From positions 1 to 14,138 of the forward strand of contig DKJQ01000375.1 in NCBI GenBank assembly GCA_002454845.1: a DNA stretch of 14,138 nt, given 5' to 3'. Shown in pieces: positions 6,727-14,068 of the stretch. Both the position numbers and the translations under genes were made by a program. This DNA is from Ignavibacteria bacterium UBA6688. Its GTDB lineage: Bacteria; Bacteroidota; Ignavibacteria; UBA10030. The notes under the pieces are model-generated. The model searched no databases and had not been told where the DNA came from. It was given only the letters and a program-made list of their open reading frames with translations. Within the stretch, counting starts at the first letter, position 1, and every line of letters starts with the position of its first letter.

Positions 6727-8967
6727 TCATCCGTTTCGCTCGCCCCTCGTCTCCAGCGCAGCGCGCACGGTTTGCGACAGCTCTTCCAGTTGATACGGCT
6801 TCTGGAGGACACCGTCCACGACCTGACGGAGGGGCGATCCGTCCAGGCTTGTGTTGCTGTAGCCGGTCGAGATGACGACGCGGATCTCCGGTTGAAGTTC
6901 TTTCAGCTTGTAGAAAGTTTCGCGCCCCCCCATCACCGGCATGTTCATATCGAGAACGATGAGGTCAAATCGTCTCTTTCGCTTCAACAGCTCAATCGCT
7001 TCCTTGCCGCTTTGCACCGTCGTCACTTCATATCCCAGATCGCCCAGCATCCCGCTGATGACCTCTCCCACGTGCTCCTCATCGTCAACCACGAGGACCC
7101 TTTCCTTCCCGCGCACCAGTTTTCGTTGTTTTACACTCCGGTGCAGCTTTTCCTTGTCTGTCAGCAACGGAAAATACATGCTGAACATCGAGCCTTTCCC
7201 GACATCGCTCTGCATGGTGATAAATCCTTCATGCGAATTCACCACCCCGTAGACCACCGAGAGTCCCAGGCCCGTCCCCTTCCCCTGATCCTTCGTTGTA
7301 AAGAACGGTTCGAAAATATGCTGCTGCGTCTGCCGGTCCATACCTATCCCCGTATCAATGACCGAGACTCCGACAAATTCACCGGACCGGGATTCCCCGA
7401 TCGGTTTCTGCGGCAGCTCGTCGAAGTTCAGGACCTCACTCTTCACCATAATCGTTCCCCCCTCCGGCATGGCATCCCGGGCGTTGATCAGGAGGTTCAA
7501 GAGAGCCTGTTGAATCTGACCGTCGTCGCCGTTTATGACCGTGAGCTCTCCCGCGAGTTCCGTTCTGATCTCGATCGCTTTCTCAACGCTTCGCTCGAAC
7601 AGGTGGAGCGTTTCTTCGATGATATCGTTCACGATGACAGGGCGGAACTGCGTCGCCCCCTTCCGGGCGAACGTCAGCAATTGCCGCGTCAGTCCGGCCC
7701 CCCGCTTCGCCGCGGTTTCAATGATATCCGCGAATCGAAACCAAGGGTCGGTTTTCTTCATTTTCCGCTTCATGATCGCGGTGGAGCCGAGGATGGAGGT
7801 CAGGATGTTGTTGAAGTCATGGGCCACTCCACCGGCCAGGTTTCCGATACTGTCGATCCGCTGAGCATGGAGGATCTTCGACTCAAGTTTTTTCTTCTCC
7901 GTGATGTCGCGCGCGACGGCGCGCATAAAGAGAGGTTTTCGCTCTTCCCCGTAAATGATGGACGTATTGACGCTGACATCAATCAACTCGCCTGCCTTGG
8001 TCACCATCTGTTCCTCGAGACCCGAGACCTCGTAGTTGTTGTCAAAAATCTCTGTCAACAGCCGTTGAGCGTCGGGGGCGTACGTGCCGGGGTACAGTTT
8101 CAGTACCGGCTCCCCGATCAACTCGTCTTTTCTGTAGCCCAACCGGTCGGCCTCGGTCTGGTTGCAACTGACGATGATCCCGTCGCGGTTGACGATGTGA
8201 TACATATCGGGAGAATGCTCGAAGAGATCCATATACCGCTCTTCCGATTTGCGGAGCCGGTCAAAGAGACCGGCATTCTCCAGGGCGACTCCGATCTGGT
8301 TGGCGATGGCAGCCATGAGATCGGTCTGCTTCTGCGTGAAGTTCTCGGTGTCACTGCTCGCCACCACGATGACGCCGGCAAATCTGTCTTTCATGAGCAT
8401 GGGGACGGAGGCCCATGCGGCGACGTCGCCATACTTCCATTCCGTGCCTTTCTTCCCTTTTTTGGTCCTCTGTTCGATGCGGGGCGCGCGGACCCAACCC
8501 AACGACTCATCGTCGACCATGGCCCCGGGCTTGATGATGGCCGCGCTTTGCCCCTCCTCACCGCGCATCGCTTTCAGCGAAAGCCGGTTTCCTTCGACAT
8601 GGTAGATCCAGGCAAAGTCGACGTCGAGAAGCCGTTTCACCTCGTGGAGGGCGTTCTCCAGAACATAATTGATTTCCACCGAGCGGTTCACGGCCGCGGC
8701 AATAGTGTTGATCGCAATCAATTCCTGCTTCTGTTCTTCCAGCAGCCGCCCGTAATTCAGGGTGAAGTAGACGATAAGGAAGCCGAAGATCCCGACCGTG
8801 ATGACGCTGACGAAGACGTACCATTCCAACGGGTAGTCGCCGAACACGCGCACCATAAAGATGGTGACCATTGCCACCACGACCGCCGTGGAGGCCACCA
8901 CCTGTCCCTGCTCCACCGGGCCGAGCTTGGGACGAAACCGATTCATTTTCTTAAAGCTGAAGCCCAT
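6727..8967 (-). CDS. membrane GAF-PAS hybrid histidine kinase with receiver domain
   Basis: About 746 residues if read from the ATG at 8967. Two membrane helices (about 22-40 and 50-70) anchor it. Then come a GAF domain (about 85-232), a PAS domain (about 240-358, ending in the VARDITEKKKLE linker), the HisKA helix with phospho-acceptor H383 in GGVAHDFNN, and the ATPase domain with N-box NLLINARDAM (491-500, N495), DTGIGM (538-543) and GTGLGLS (564-570). A C-terminal receiver carries D628/D629, acceptor D673 and K723. Signal sensing is probably internal or at the membrane, since little is exposed outside. The receiver may be a phosphate sink or a relay step. No histidine phosphotransfer protein is in the window. 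Starts at 9003 and 8946 are also possible, and none has a good Shine-Dalgarno. It lies 114 bases after the response-regulator gene. Confidence 0.93.
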   Translation of the reverse strand: MGFSFKKMNRFRPKLGPVEQGQVVASTAVVVAMVTIFMVRVFGDYPLEWYVFVSVITVGIFGFLIVYFTLNYGRLLEEQKQELIAINTIAAAVNRSVEINYVLENALHEVKRLLDVDFAWIYHVEGNRLSLKAMRGEEGQSAAIIKPGAMVDDESLGWVRAPRIEQRTKKGKKGTEWKYGDVAAWASVPMLMKDRFAGVIVVASSDTENFTQKQTDLMAAIANQIGVALENAGLFDRLRKSEERYMDLFEHSPDMYHIVNRDGIIVSCNQTEADRLGYRKDELIGEPVLKLYPGTYAPDAQRLLTEIFDNNYEVSGLEEQMVTKAGELIDVSVNTSIIYGEERKPLFMRAVARDITEKKKLESKILHAQRIDSIGNLAGGVAHDFNNILTSILGSTAIMKRKMKKTDPWFRFADIIETAAKRGAGLTRQLLTFARKGATQFRPVIVNDIIEETLHLFERSVEKAIEIRTELAGELTVINGDDGQIQQALLNLLINARDAMPEGGTIMVKSEVLNFDELPQKPIGESRSGEFVGVSVIDTGIGMDRQTQQHIFEPFFTTKDQGKGTGLGLSVVYGVVNSHEGFITMQSDVGKGSMFSMYFPLLTDKEKLHRSVKQRKLVRGKERVLVVDDEEHVGEVISGMLGDLGYEVTTVQSGKEAIELLKRKRRFDLIVLDMNMPVMGGRETFYKLKELQPEIRVVISTGYSNTSLDGSPLRQVVDGVLQKPYQLEELSQTVRAALETRGERNG

Positions 8968-9081
8968 AGGAGTAGAGTGATTGAGTCGGTAAAAAAATAC
9001 CATGCCGCCGCGAGAATTGCAAGAGCATCGGAACAGGCCCGGAAGGCCGGGGGCAACGACCCCGGTTGAGGAGGGGAGCGT

Positions 9082-9450
9082 TTAGCGGGGGAGGAATTGT
9101 TTCAGGGAGGAAAGCAGATCCCCCCGCTCGATCGGTTTCGTAATGCAACCAGCGGCTCCAAGTTCCTTCGCGACCTTCTTTGCATGAAAGTCGTCGATCG
9201 CGGAGAGGAACACCACCGGTGTGGCGGAGAGCCGGGGAAGGGTTTTGATCTTTTCGAGGAGGTCGAAACCGTTCATGTCCGGCATCCGCAGATCGCTGAC
9301 AATCAGATCCGGTTTGAACTTCGCCAACAGATCCAACGCCTCCACCGCGGTCGCGACCCCCTTGACGGTATACCCTTCGCTCGTCAGCAACTGGCTGACG
9401 AGCTTCAACCACGCCGGTTCATCATCGATCAGCAGGATGTGTTTTTTCAT
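9082..9450 (-). CDS. single-domain response regulator (CheY-like)
   Basis: This 122-residue protein is only a receiver domain. The acidic pocket D9/D10, phospho-acceptor D53 (VSDLRMPDMNGF), switch Ser S83 (FLSAID) and K105 (TKP) are all present, so phosphorylation should work. There is no DNA-binding or enzymatic output, so it must act by protein contact, as CheY or a Spo0F-type relay does. The hybrid kinase downstream in the same transcript is the natural partner. The ATG at 9450 aligns with the receiver N-terminus. Longer frames reaching 9768 overlap the DUF819 gene and are rejected. A GAGA-type weak Shine-Dalgarno precedes the start. Confidence 0.93.
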   Translation of the reverse strand: MKKHILLIDDEPAWLKLVSQLLTSEGYTVKGVATAVEALDLLAKFKPDLIVSDLRMPDMNGFDLLEKIKTLPRLSATPVVFLSAIDDFHAKKVAKELGAAGCITKPIERGDLLSSLKQFLPR

Positions 9451-9475
9451 TTCTCGTCTCTTTGAAGGGTTGGAC

Positions 9476-9504
9476 AAGGTACGAAGGCCGGGAGTGGGAA
9501 GCAA
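9476..9504 (-). promoter_or_regulatory. possible promoter of the response regulator-kinase pair
   Basis: On the minus strand TTGCTT (9499-9504) and TACCTT (9476-9481) are 17 bases apart in the 74-base gap after DUF819. The -10 is poor by sigma-70 standards but resembles the TAnnTTTG type described for Bacteroidota. Read-through from the C40-DUF819 genes is equally possible. Confidence 0.25.
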
Positions 9505-9524
9505 GACATCCATCCACACCCCGG

Positions 9525-10733
9525 TCACCCCGCGAGAAGGTAACAAATCTGCGCCACCGCCAATCCGACAAACGTCCCCAGAACACCCCCTAACACAGCC
9601 ATCAACAAGCCGACAGGGGCGAGCGAGCTCTGGTAGACCGTTGCCACGATGGGGGCGGTGACAGGCCCACCGATATTTGCCTGGCTTGCCGTGGCCATCA
9701 GGAACAACGGCGCGTGGAGATACTTTCCGGCGAGAAACAGAAACGTTGCGTGAATGGCGATGATACAAACTCCCATCAGCAGGAAGAGCGGGGCGTCGAG
9801 AATCCCCTCCAGGTCAGCCCTTGCACCGATGGACGCAAGCAGCAGATAAAAGAATGCGCTCCCCACCGTCGAGGCACCGGCATACTCAAGCTCGGAGAGC
9901 TTTGTCAACGAAAGAAGAATGCCGGCCGCGGTGGAGAGAATGATCGCCCACCCGAACGAGGTGAGCACGGCGCCGACATCCGGCAGGAACAGGCCGAGCT
10001 GCAGCATGGCATACCCGACACCGAACCCAACGGCAAGCATCTTCAGAAGATCGACAAACCGAAGAGGGCGTCGTTTCTGATTGTCGAGTTCTCTCATACG
10101 TTTATTGAGACCGTCGACGATCGAACGGTCCACCTTGTTATGGGCATCCAGCCGATCCTGAAAGACCGCGAGCGCAATCACGATCCCCATCCAACCGTAC
10201 CCCACCACGGTGTCGACCACAATGATCGGCCCCAGAAGCGAATCCGGCGTTCCAATGCTCGATGCCACGGCCACCATATTGGCGCTCCCTCCGACCCAGC
10301 TTCCGGTCAGTGCACCGACGGCCCGCCAACTCTCCTCCGGGAGCCAGAACTGGAACAGGGCAAACGAAACGATCGCGCCGACGGCAATGCCGGCGGTCCC
10401 TATCAACATCGTGAGGATGGCCTTTCCCCCAAGTTTTGCCAGGGCCGGCAGGTTGGCGGAGAGTAGCATGAGAACAAGTGCGGTCGGCAATAAATAGAGC
10501 CGAATCCAATCATACAACGGCTGACTTTGCGGAATGATACCGACGTTGGATGATACCATCGGGAGAAAGTACACCCAAATGGCAGGGGGGAGATATTTGA
10601 ACAACCAGGGGAGAATGTTCTTTTCCGCGATCCAGTGAAGGATCCCGATGAGGACGATCAGGTAAACGAAGATAGCGGTCGAATCGGTTATCAGGGGCAA
10701 GGCGGATCCTTCGGGGGGGAGGGCAGATGGCAT
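9525..10733 (-). CDS. DUF819 family membrane protein, putative carrier
   Basis: This 402-residue integral membrane protein has about 10-12 hydrophobic segments and a cytoplasmic charged loop (about 192-226), and matches the DUF819 (YjcL-like) family. Two motifs stand out as a near mirror pair: GSWVGGSANMVAV (144-156) and ASQANIGGPVTAP (349-361). Such broken-helix Gly/Asn motifs are usual in secondary transporters with inverted repeats (CPA/GltS-like). The substrate is unknown. The ATG follows the C40 lipoprotein stop directly (TAGATG), and its Shine-Dalgarno GAGGTGGAG (10743-10751) sits in the last codons of that gene. The two should therefore be made together. This context points to uptake or export of a cell-wall peptide, by inference only. 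Confidence 0.88.
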   Translation of the reverse strand: MPSALPPEGSALPLITDSTAIFVYLIVLIGILHWIAEKNILPWLFKYLPPAIWVYFLPMVSSNVGIIPQSQPLYDWIRLYLLPTALVLMLLSANLPALAKLGGKAILTMLIGTAGIAVGAIVSFALFQFWLPEESWRAVGALTGSWVGGSANMVAVASSIGTPDSLLGPIIVVDTVVGYGWMGIVIALAVFQDRLDAHNKVDRSIVDGLNKRMRELDNQKRRPLRFVDLLKMLAVGFGVGYAMLQLGLFLPDVGAVLTSFGWAIILSTAAGILLSLTKLSELEYAGASTVGSAFFYLLLASIGARADLEGILDAPLFLLMGVCIIAIHATFLFLAGKYLHAPLFLMATASQANIGGPVTAPIVATVYQSSLAPVGLLMAVLGGVLGTFVGLAVAQICYLLAG

Positions 10734-11909
10734 CTATCGGTTCTCCACCTCGGGGATTTGCGCCGCGGCGATGATGCGCCGGGCCCGGACGAAGCTTTTC
10801 AACAAGCCTTCAGCATAATGCGGCGCCGAGGGATCGAAACTGTTTACGCGAATCCACGCGCCGCCAGGGGCATGGATGAATTCCTTGTTGGCAAGATAAA
10901 TGCCCACGTGCGTGATCCGTTCCGACTGCTCCCCCGAGGCCTTACGACCGAAGAACAGCAGATCCCCCTTGTTCAAATTGCCGAATTCTTCGGTCACGGC
11001 GACCTCTTCCCCCATCGCCGCCTGCTGGTTGGCGTCGCGGTTGAGCTCGAACCCGTTCAGGCGATAGACCGTCTTCGTGAAACCCGAACAGTCCATCCCC
11101 TTCGGCGAAGTTCCGCCCCAGAGGTACGGGACCCCCAGAAACATTTTCGCAACTTTTTCCACGTTTTGCGGAGTCAGGCGGCGCGACGCCCGCCACCGTG
11201 CATACTCTTCAACGTTCGATCGCTCGATGAAACCGGACCGCCCGTCGGGTAACGCCACTGCGACCCAGGCTCCCCGGGTGCCGTTCATCTTCATCATCGC
11301 GCCGGCCACCACATCGCTCACCGGCAATGCGCCGGCTTCCGGGCGTTCCCGGACGATCCCGAAATGAGCTGTCGTCATGACTTTCTTAGCGGCCGTCCAC
11401 GCATCCACCCCTTCAGCCGTCGTCATGAAAAATGCATCATCCTCAAGCCAGCCGAGGTACTGGTCGTGTGATTGGACATAGTACCATCCTCCCCGCTTCT
11501 TCAGCAATTTCACCACCATGCCCATCATCACCTGCGTCGAGAGCTCCTGCGCCTGACCCGGGATGCTCCGGACATTCGCGACGCTGATGGTAACGATGCC
11601 ATAGAGGTTCGAACCGAGTGCAGGGTCGGGCAGGATTTTGATGCTGTCGAGAAGTTCTGCCGAACCTGCTTCCTTCAAGGCTGCAAGGAGATCTTCTTTT
11701 GCCATCGGGTTGTCGACTTCCCCTTTTACCACCAGGGCGCTTCCGTAGCGTTCCCATGTGATGTCGAAAACCGCCACGCGCCGGTCGGGTGCATATTGTT
11801 CTTTCACAGTTTGGACCGTTGCCTTCAGGAGAACGTCCCTGTCATCAACGGGGGCACAGGAAATAATGAACAACACGAGAAGGGGAAAAAGGAGTTTTCC
11901 GGAGTTCAT
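10734..11909 (-). CDS. SH3-domain NlpC/P60 (C40) murein endopeptidase lipoprotein
   Basis: This 391-residue protein has a signal peptide with lipobox IISC (lipidated Cys 18), so it is an envelope lipoprotein. A mixed alpha/beta domain (about 25-95) precedes two bacterial SH3-like domains (about 100-160 and 178-236). The C-terminal NlpC/P60 domain has catalytic C274 in MDCSGF, H334 in ITHVGIY and H346 in FIHAPG. The plan matches YkfC-type gamma-D-glutamyl-L-diamino-acid endopeptidases, which trim peptides with a free N-terminal L-Ala during murein recycling. The frame runs up to 11978, but that would overlap the promoter and the methyltransferase stop, and the ATG at 11909 gives a proper signal peptide. 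The stop abuts the DUF819 start. Confidence 0.93.
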   Translation of the reverse strand: MNSGKLLFPLLVLFIISCAPVDDRDVLLKATVQTVKEQYAPDRRVAVFDITWERYGSALVVKGEVDNPMAKEDLLAALKEAGSAELLDSIKILPDPALGSNLYGIVTISVANVRSIPGQAQELSTQVMMGMVVKLLKKRGGWYYVQSHDQYLGWLEDDAFFMTTAEGVDAWTAAKKVMTTAHFGIVRERPEAGALPVSDVVAGAMMKMNGTRGAWVAVALPDGRSGFIERSNVEEYARWRASRRLTPQNVEKVAKMFLGVPYLWGGTSPKGMDCSGFTKTVYRLNGFELNRDANQQAAMGEEVAVTEEFGNLNKGDLLFFGRKASGEQSERITHVGIYLANKEFIHAPGGAWIRVNSFDPSAPHYAEGLLKSFVRARRIIAAAQIPEVENR

Positions 11910-11949
11910 ACGATTTCTCACTTCATGGATGGATTGTTCATGAGGGAAA

Positions 11950-11978
11950 AATATACGGCATTTCGAACGTTCATTCAA
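11950..11978 (-). promoter_or_regulatory. sigma-70-type promoter of the C40-DUF819 operon
   Basis: On the minus strand TTGAAT (11973-11978) and TATATT (11950-11955) are 17 bases apart, matching consensus at four and five of six positions. The start point would be near 11943, about 33 bases before the ATG. The -35 overlaps the methyltransferase stop. The spacer contains the perfect palindrome GAACGTTC (11965-11972). Confidence 0.55.
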
Positions 11979-12865
11979 TCTTCCTTTTTTGCCAGCCTGA
12001 TGCGGCGCGCGGCAAGTGTTGCGTAGGCCCTTTTCTTTTCATATCCCACAAAGTACCTTCCTGACCGTAGGGCTGCAAGACATGTTGTTCCGCTCCCCGC
12101 AAACGGGTCAAGGACGACATCCCCCTGAAAACTGTAGAGTTGGATCAAACGACTGGGGAGTTCAAGGGGAAACGGGGCCGGGTGTCCCACCCTCTTCGCA
12201 GATTCCGCCCCGAACGTCCAGATGCTTTTGGTCGATTCCAGAAATTCATCGCGGCCGATCGTGCTTTTCTTCCCGGCCCCCGGCCTTCCGAAACTCTCTT
12301 TCGTGAAGATCAAAATGTACTCGTGGACATCGCGGAGCGTCGGGTTGGAAGCCGACCGCCAACTCCCCCACGCCGTCGACGGCCCCGCACTCCCCGCCTT
12401 GTTCCAGATGACCTCTCCCCGCATCAGGAAACCCAGGTCGAGCATATCCTGCATGATGTAGGCATGGAGCGGGATGTACGGCTTGCGGCCGACATTGGCG
12501 ACGTTGATGCAGGCGCGTCCCCCCGGAACCAGGACGCGGTGGGTTTCACGAAAGACCGAGCGTAGCAGGTCGCGGTATTCCGGGAGTGTAAAGTCCTCGT
12601 CGTACTCCTTCGAAACATTGTACGGCGGAGAGGTGATCATAAGGTGAACGCTTGCATCGGGGAGTTCATCCATCGTTTCACTGCTTTTGCAGAAAACGCG
12701 GTCGAGGTGCTCGTCCGGAACGGGGTTTTCCCCGACGGTCGCGTCCCGCAACGGGGTCCGGTCCTGATACAACCTGCTGTCGTAAAACCTGGAGGAATCG
12801 TGACTGACTCTACCGCCGGTGCCGAAGCTCGATGTGGATGTGGCGGTGCGTTTTCTTTTGCTCAC
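11975..12865 (-). CDS. solitary DNA methyltransferase, beta class (probably N4-cytosine)
   Basis: This 296-residue N6/N4 methylase has motifs in beta-class order. The catalytic TSPPYN motif (78-83) comes first, and the SAM-binding DPFAGSGTT motif (253-261) comes near the C-terminus, followed by the GYEKKRAYATLAARR helix. TSPPY rather than DPPY favours N4-cytosine, although exceptions exist. The middle part (WGSWRSASNPTLRDVHEYILIF, split by short loops) matches a widespread subfamily and probably holds target recognition. The first 50 residues are Ser/Arg-rich and look disordered. A GTG at 12865 is the likely start, with no Shine-Dalgarno seen. It is 48 bases after the esterase. No restriction nuclease is in the window, so it looks like an orphan methylase. 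The recognition site is unknown. Confidence 0.9.
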   Translation of the reverse strand: MSKRKRTATSTSSFGTGGRVSHDSSRFYDSRLYQDRTPLRDATVGENPVPDEHLDRVFCKSSETMDELPDASVHLMITSPPYNVSKEYDEDFTLPEYRDLLRSVFRETHRVLVPGGRACINVANVGRKPYIPLHAYIMQDMLDLGFLMRGEVIWNKAGSAGPSTAWGSWRSASNPTLRDVHEYILIFTKESFGRPGAGKKSTIGRDEFLESTKSIWTFGAESAKRVGHPAPFPLELPSRLIQLYSFQGDVVLDPFAGSGTTCLAALRSGRYFVGYEKKRAYATLAARRIRLAKKED

Positions 12866-12913
12866 TGGGGTCCCGTAATGCTGGATGGACGATAAACCGA
12901 TGCGGGATGGAAT

Positions 12914-13600
12914 CTACCTGTTCTTGGCGGGAACATCAAGGGGAGAGGAGGGATCCAGTCTCTGTTGGAGCCAGAATGACAGATCTGTCAGGCTCTCTTC
13001 GCTCATGGTGTGAGGAATAGGGTACTCTTTGTAGGTGAGATCTGCTTTCGTTGCCGAGAGAAATTCCTTCGCCCGTCTGCCGTACGTCACCGGGATGACG
13101 GGATCATGCGTCCCGTGACCGACGAACAGGGCAAGCGCATCGAGGGCGTTCAGCCGGAACTGATGTGCCATGTGTTCGGGAATATAACCGCTGTGCGCGA
13201 TAACCCCCCGTACGAGATCCGGACGGGAAAGGGAGAGGGCGAACGACATCACGCTTCCCATGCTGAAGCCGAGCAGGAACACGCGCTGAGGATCGACGGG
13301 GTATCCTTGCTTCAGATCCGTGATGAATTGCAGCAGGCGTTGATAGCTTTCCTCAAACTGGCTCTGTTCCGGCGTCCCGACTTCGATAATTTCGTACCAG
13401 GTATGACCGCCGTTGGGGAAGGCAAAGGGAGCCCGGACACTGGCGATGAACAATCTCGGATCAAGATAGGAAGCGAGTCCCAAGAGATCGTTCTCATCCG
13501 TCCCCCGGCCATGGAGAAGAATGACGGCAGGATGCGGTCCGGCGTTGGCAACACCGGGCTGGACGATCTTGTGGAAAAGCGAGGAGCTGATGGTTTCCAT
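12914..13600 (-). CDS. alpha/beta-hydrolase, phospholipase/carboxylesterase family
   Basis: This 228-residue cytoplasmic serine hydrolase belongs to the acyl-thioesterase/carboxylesterase (YpfH/EstB-like) group. The oxyanion-hole motif LLHGRGTDEND (28-38) is typical. The triad is S113 in GFSMGS, D146 in GHGTHDPVIP, and H177 in IPHTMS. No signal peptide is present. Likely substrates are short or medium acyl esters, but the exact one cannot be told. The frame is open to 13855, but that extension overlaps the cytochrome gene. The ATG at 13600 shares its A with the cytochrome stop (TAATG), which implies translational coupling. AGGGGG lies about 14 bases upstream, further than usual. Confidence 0.9.
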   Translation of the reverse strand: METISSSLFHKIVQPGVANAGPHPAVILLHGRGTDENDLLGLASYLDPRLFIASVRAPFAFPNGGHTWYEIIEVGTPEQSQFEESYQRLLQFITDLKQGYPVDPQRVFLLGFSMGSVMSFALSLSRPDLVRGVIAHSGYIPEHMAHQFRLNALDALALFVGHGTHDPVIPVTYGRRAKEFLSATKADLTYKEYPIPHTMSEESLTDLSFWLQQRLDPSSPLDVPAKNR

Positions 13601-13998
13601 TAATTGTTCTTCGCCCCCTGGTCGATCCAGCGCCGGAACAACTCGATCTCCTCGGGTGTCAGCTTGATGCGCCTTGACGGCGGCATGACGCGACCGAAAG
13701 GAGGTGCGGGAAGAAGTTTCTGATACAGGTTGCTCTTGCCGGCATTTCCGGGGATTACCGCTTTGCCATGCCTCCCCTCCCCCATCACATCCTCGTACGT
13801 TTCCATGAAAAGACCGCTCGGATGGTCTGCCTCTTGTGAGTGGCACGCGGCGCAATATTTCTTGATAACGGGGAACAGGTCTTCCGCGAAGGAAACCTCC
13901 GATCCCTTTTTGCTCTGCTGATCGTTTTCACCGTTCGGTCGGCCGATCAAGAACGCGCTCAAACACAATCCCAGAATCATCATGACCGGTCGTGCCAC
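13600..13998 (-). CDS. small exported cytochrome c domain protein (PSCyt1-like)
   Basis: This 132-residue protein has an N-terminal signal peptide (about 1-20) and one heme c motif CAACH (49-53). The likely distal ligand is M105 in VMPP. The pattern DLFPVIKKYCAACH, then the GxAVIPGNAGKSNLYQKL segment, then MPPSRRIKLTPEEIELFRRWIDQGA is that of planctomycete-type cytochrome c domains (PSCyt1). These usually sit in large multidomain proteins, but here the domain stands alone. A periplasmic electron-carrier role is inferred, and the partner is unknown. Translation should start at the GTG (13996-13998), because AAGGAG (14004-14009) is five bases upstream. ATG codons six and seven are less well placed. 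It is coupled to the esterase gene by a one-base overlap. Confidence 0.88.
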   Translation of the reverse strand: MARPVMMILGLCLSAFLIGRPNGENDQQSKKGSEVSFAEDLFPVIKKYCAACHSQEADHPSGLFMETYEDVMGEGRHGKAVIPGNAGKSNLYQKLLPAPPFGRVMPPSRRIKLTPEEIELFRRWIDQGAKNN

Positions 13999-14003
13999 TT
14001 CAT

Positions 14004-14009
14004 CTCCTT
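14004..14009 (-). promoter_or_regulatory. Shine-Dalgarno deciding the GTG start of the cytochrome gene
   Basis: AAGGAG on the minus strand, five bases before the GTG at 13998. It supports GTG over the internal ATGs. The ATG inside this spacer opens only a seven-codon frame and is ignored. Confidence 0.7.
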
Positions 14010-14032
14010 AAGCAGGTTTCGAAAAAACTCCT

Positions 14033-14068
14033 CATGGGAACAGCGCATTCCCGGACCCATGTTCCATG
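14033..14068. repeat. inverted repeat upstream of the cytochrome gene
   Basis: CATGGGAACA (14033-14042) and TGTTCCATG (14060-14068) are inverted, with a one-base bulge and 17 bases between. It lies 35-70 bases before the cytochrome start, in the expected promoter or leader region. It may be an operator or a leader hairpin. No clear -10/-35 was found between here and the window end. Confidence 0.4.

Noticed and set aside
6484..9069. An 861-codon plus-strand open frame opposite the histidine kinase
   Set aside because: It is the antisense shadow of a G+C-rich gene. It runs beyond both ends of the kinase, shows His/Asp/Arg-rich low-complexity sequence and no domain, and has no ribosome-binding site.
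9451..9768. N-terminal extension of the response regulator
   Set aside because: The receiver domain begins exactly at the ATG at 9450. The extension crosses the intergenic gap and the end of DUF819.
13601..13855. N-terminal extension of the esterase
   Set aside because: The extended frame lies wholly in the cytochrome gene, has no similarity to the hydrolase family, and the TAATG start is well placed.
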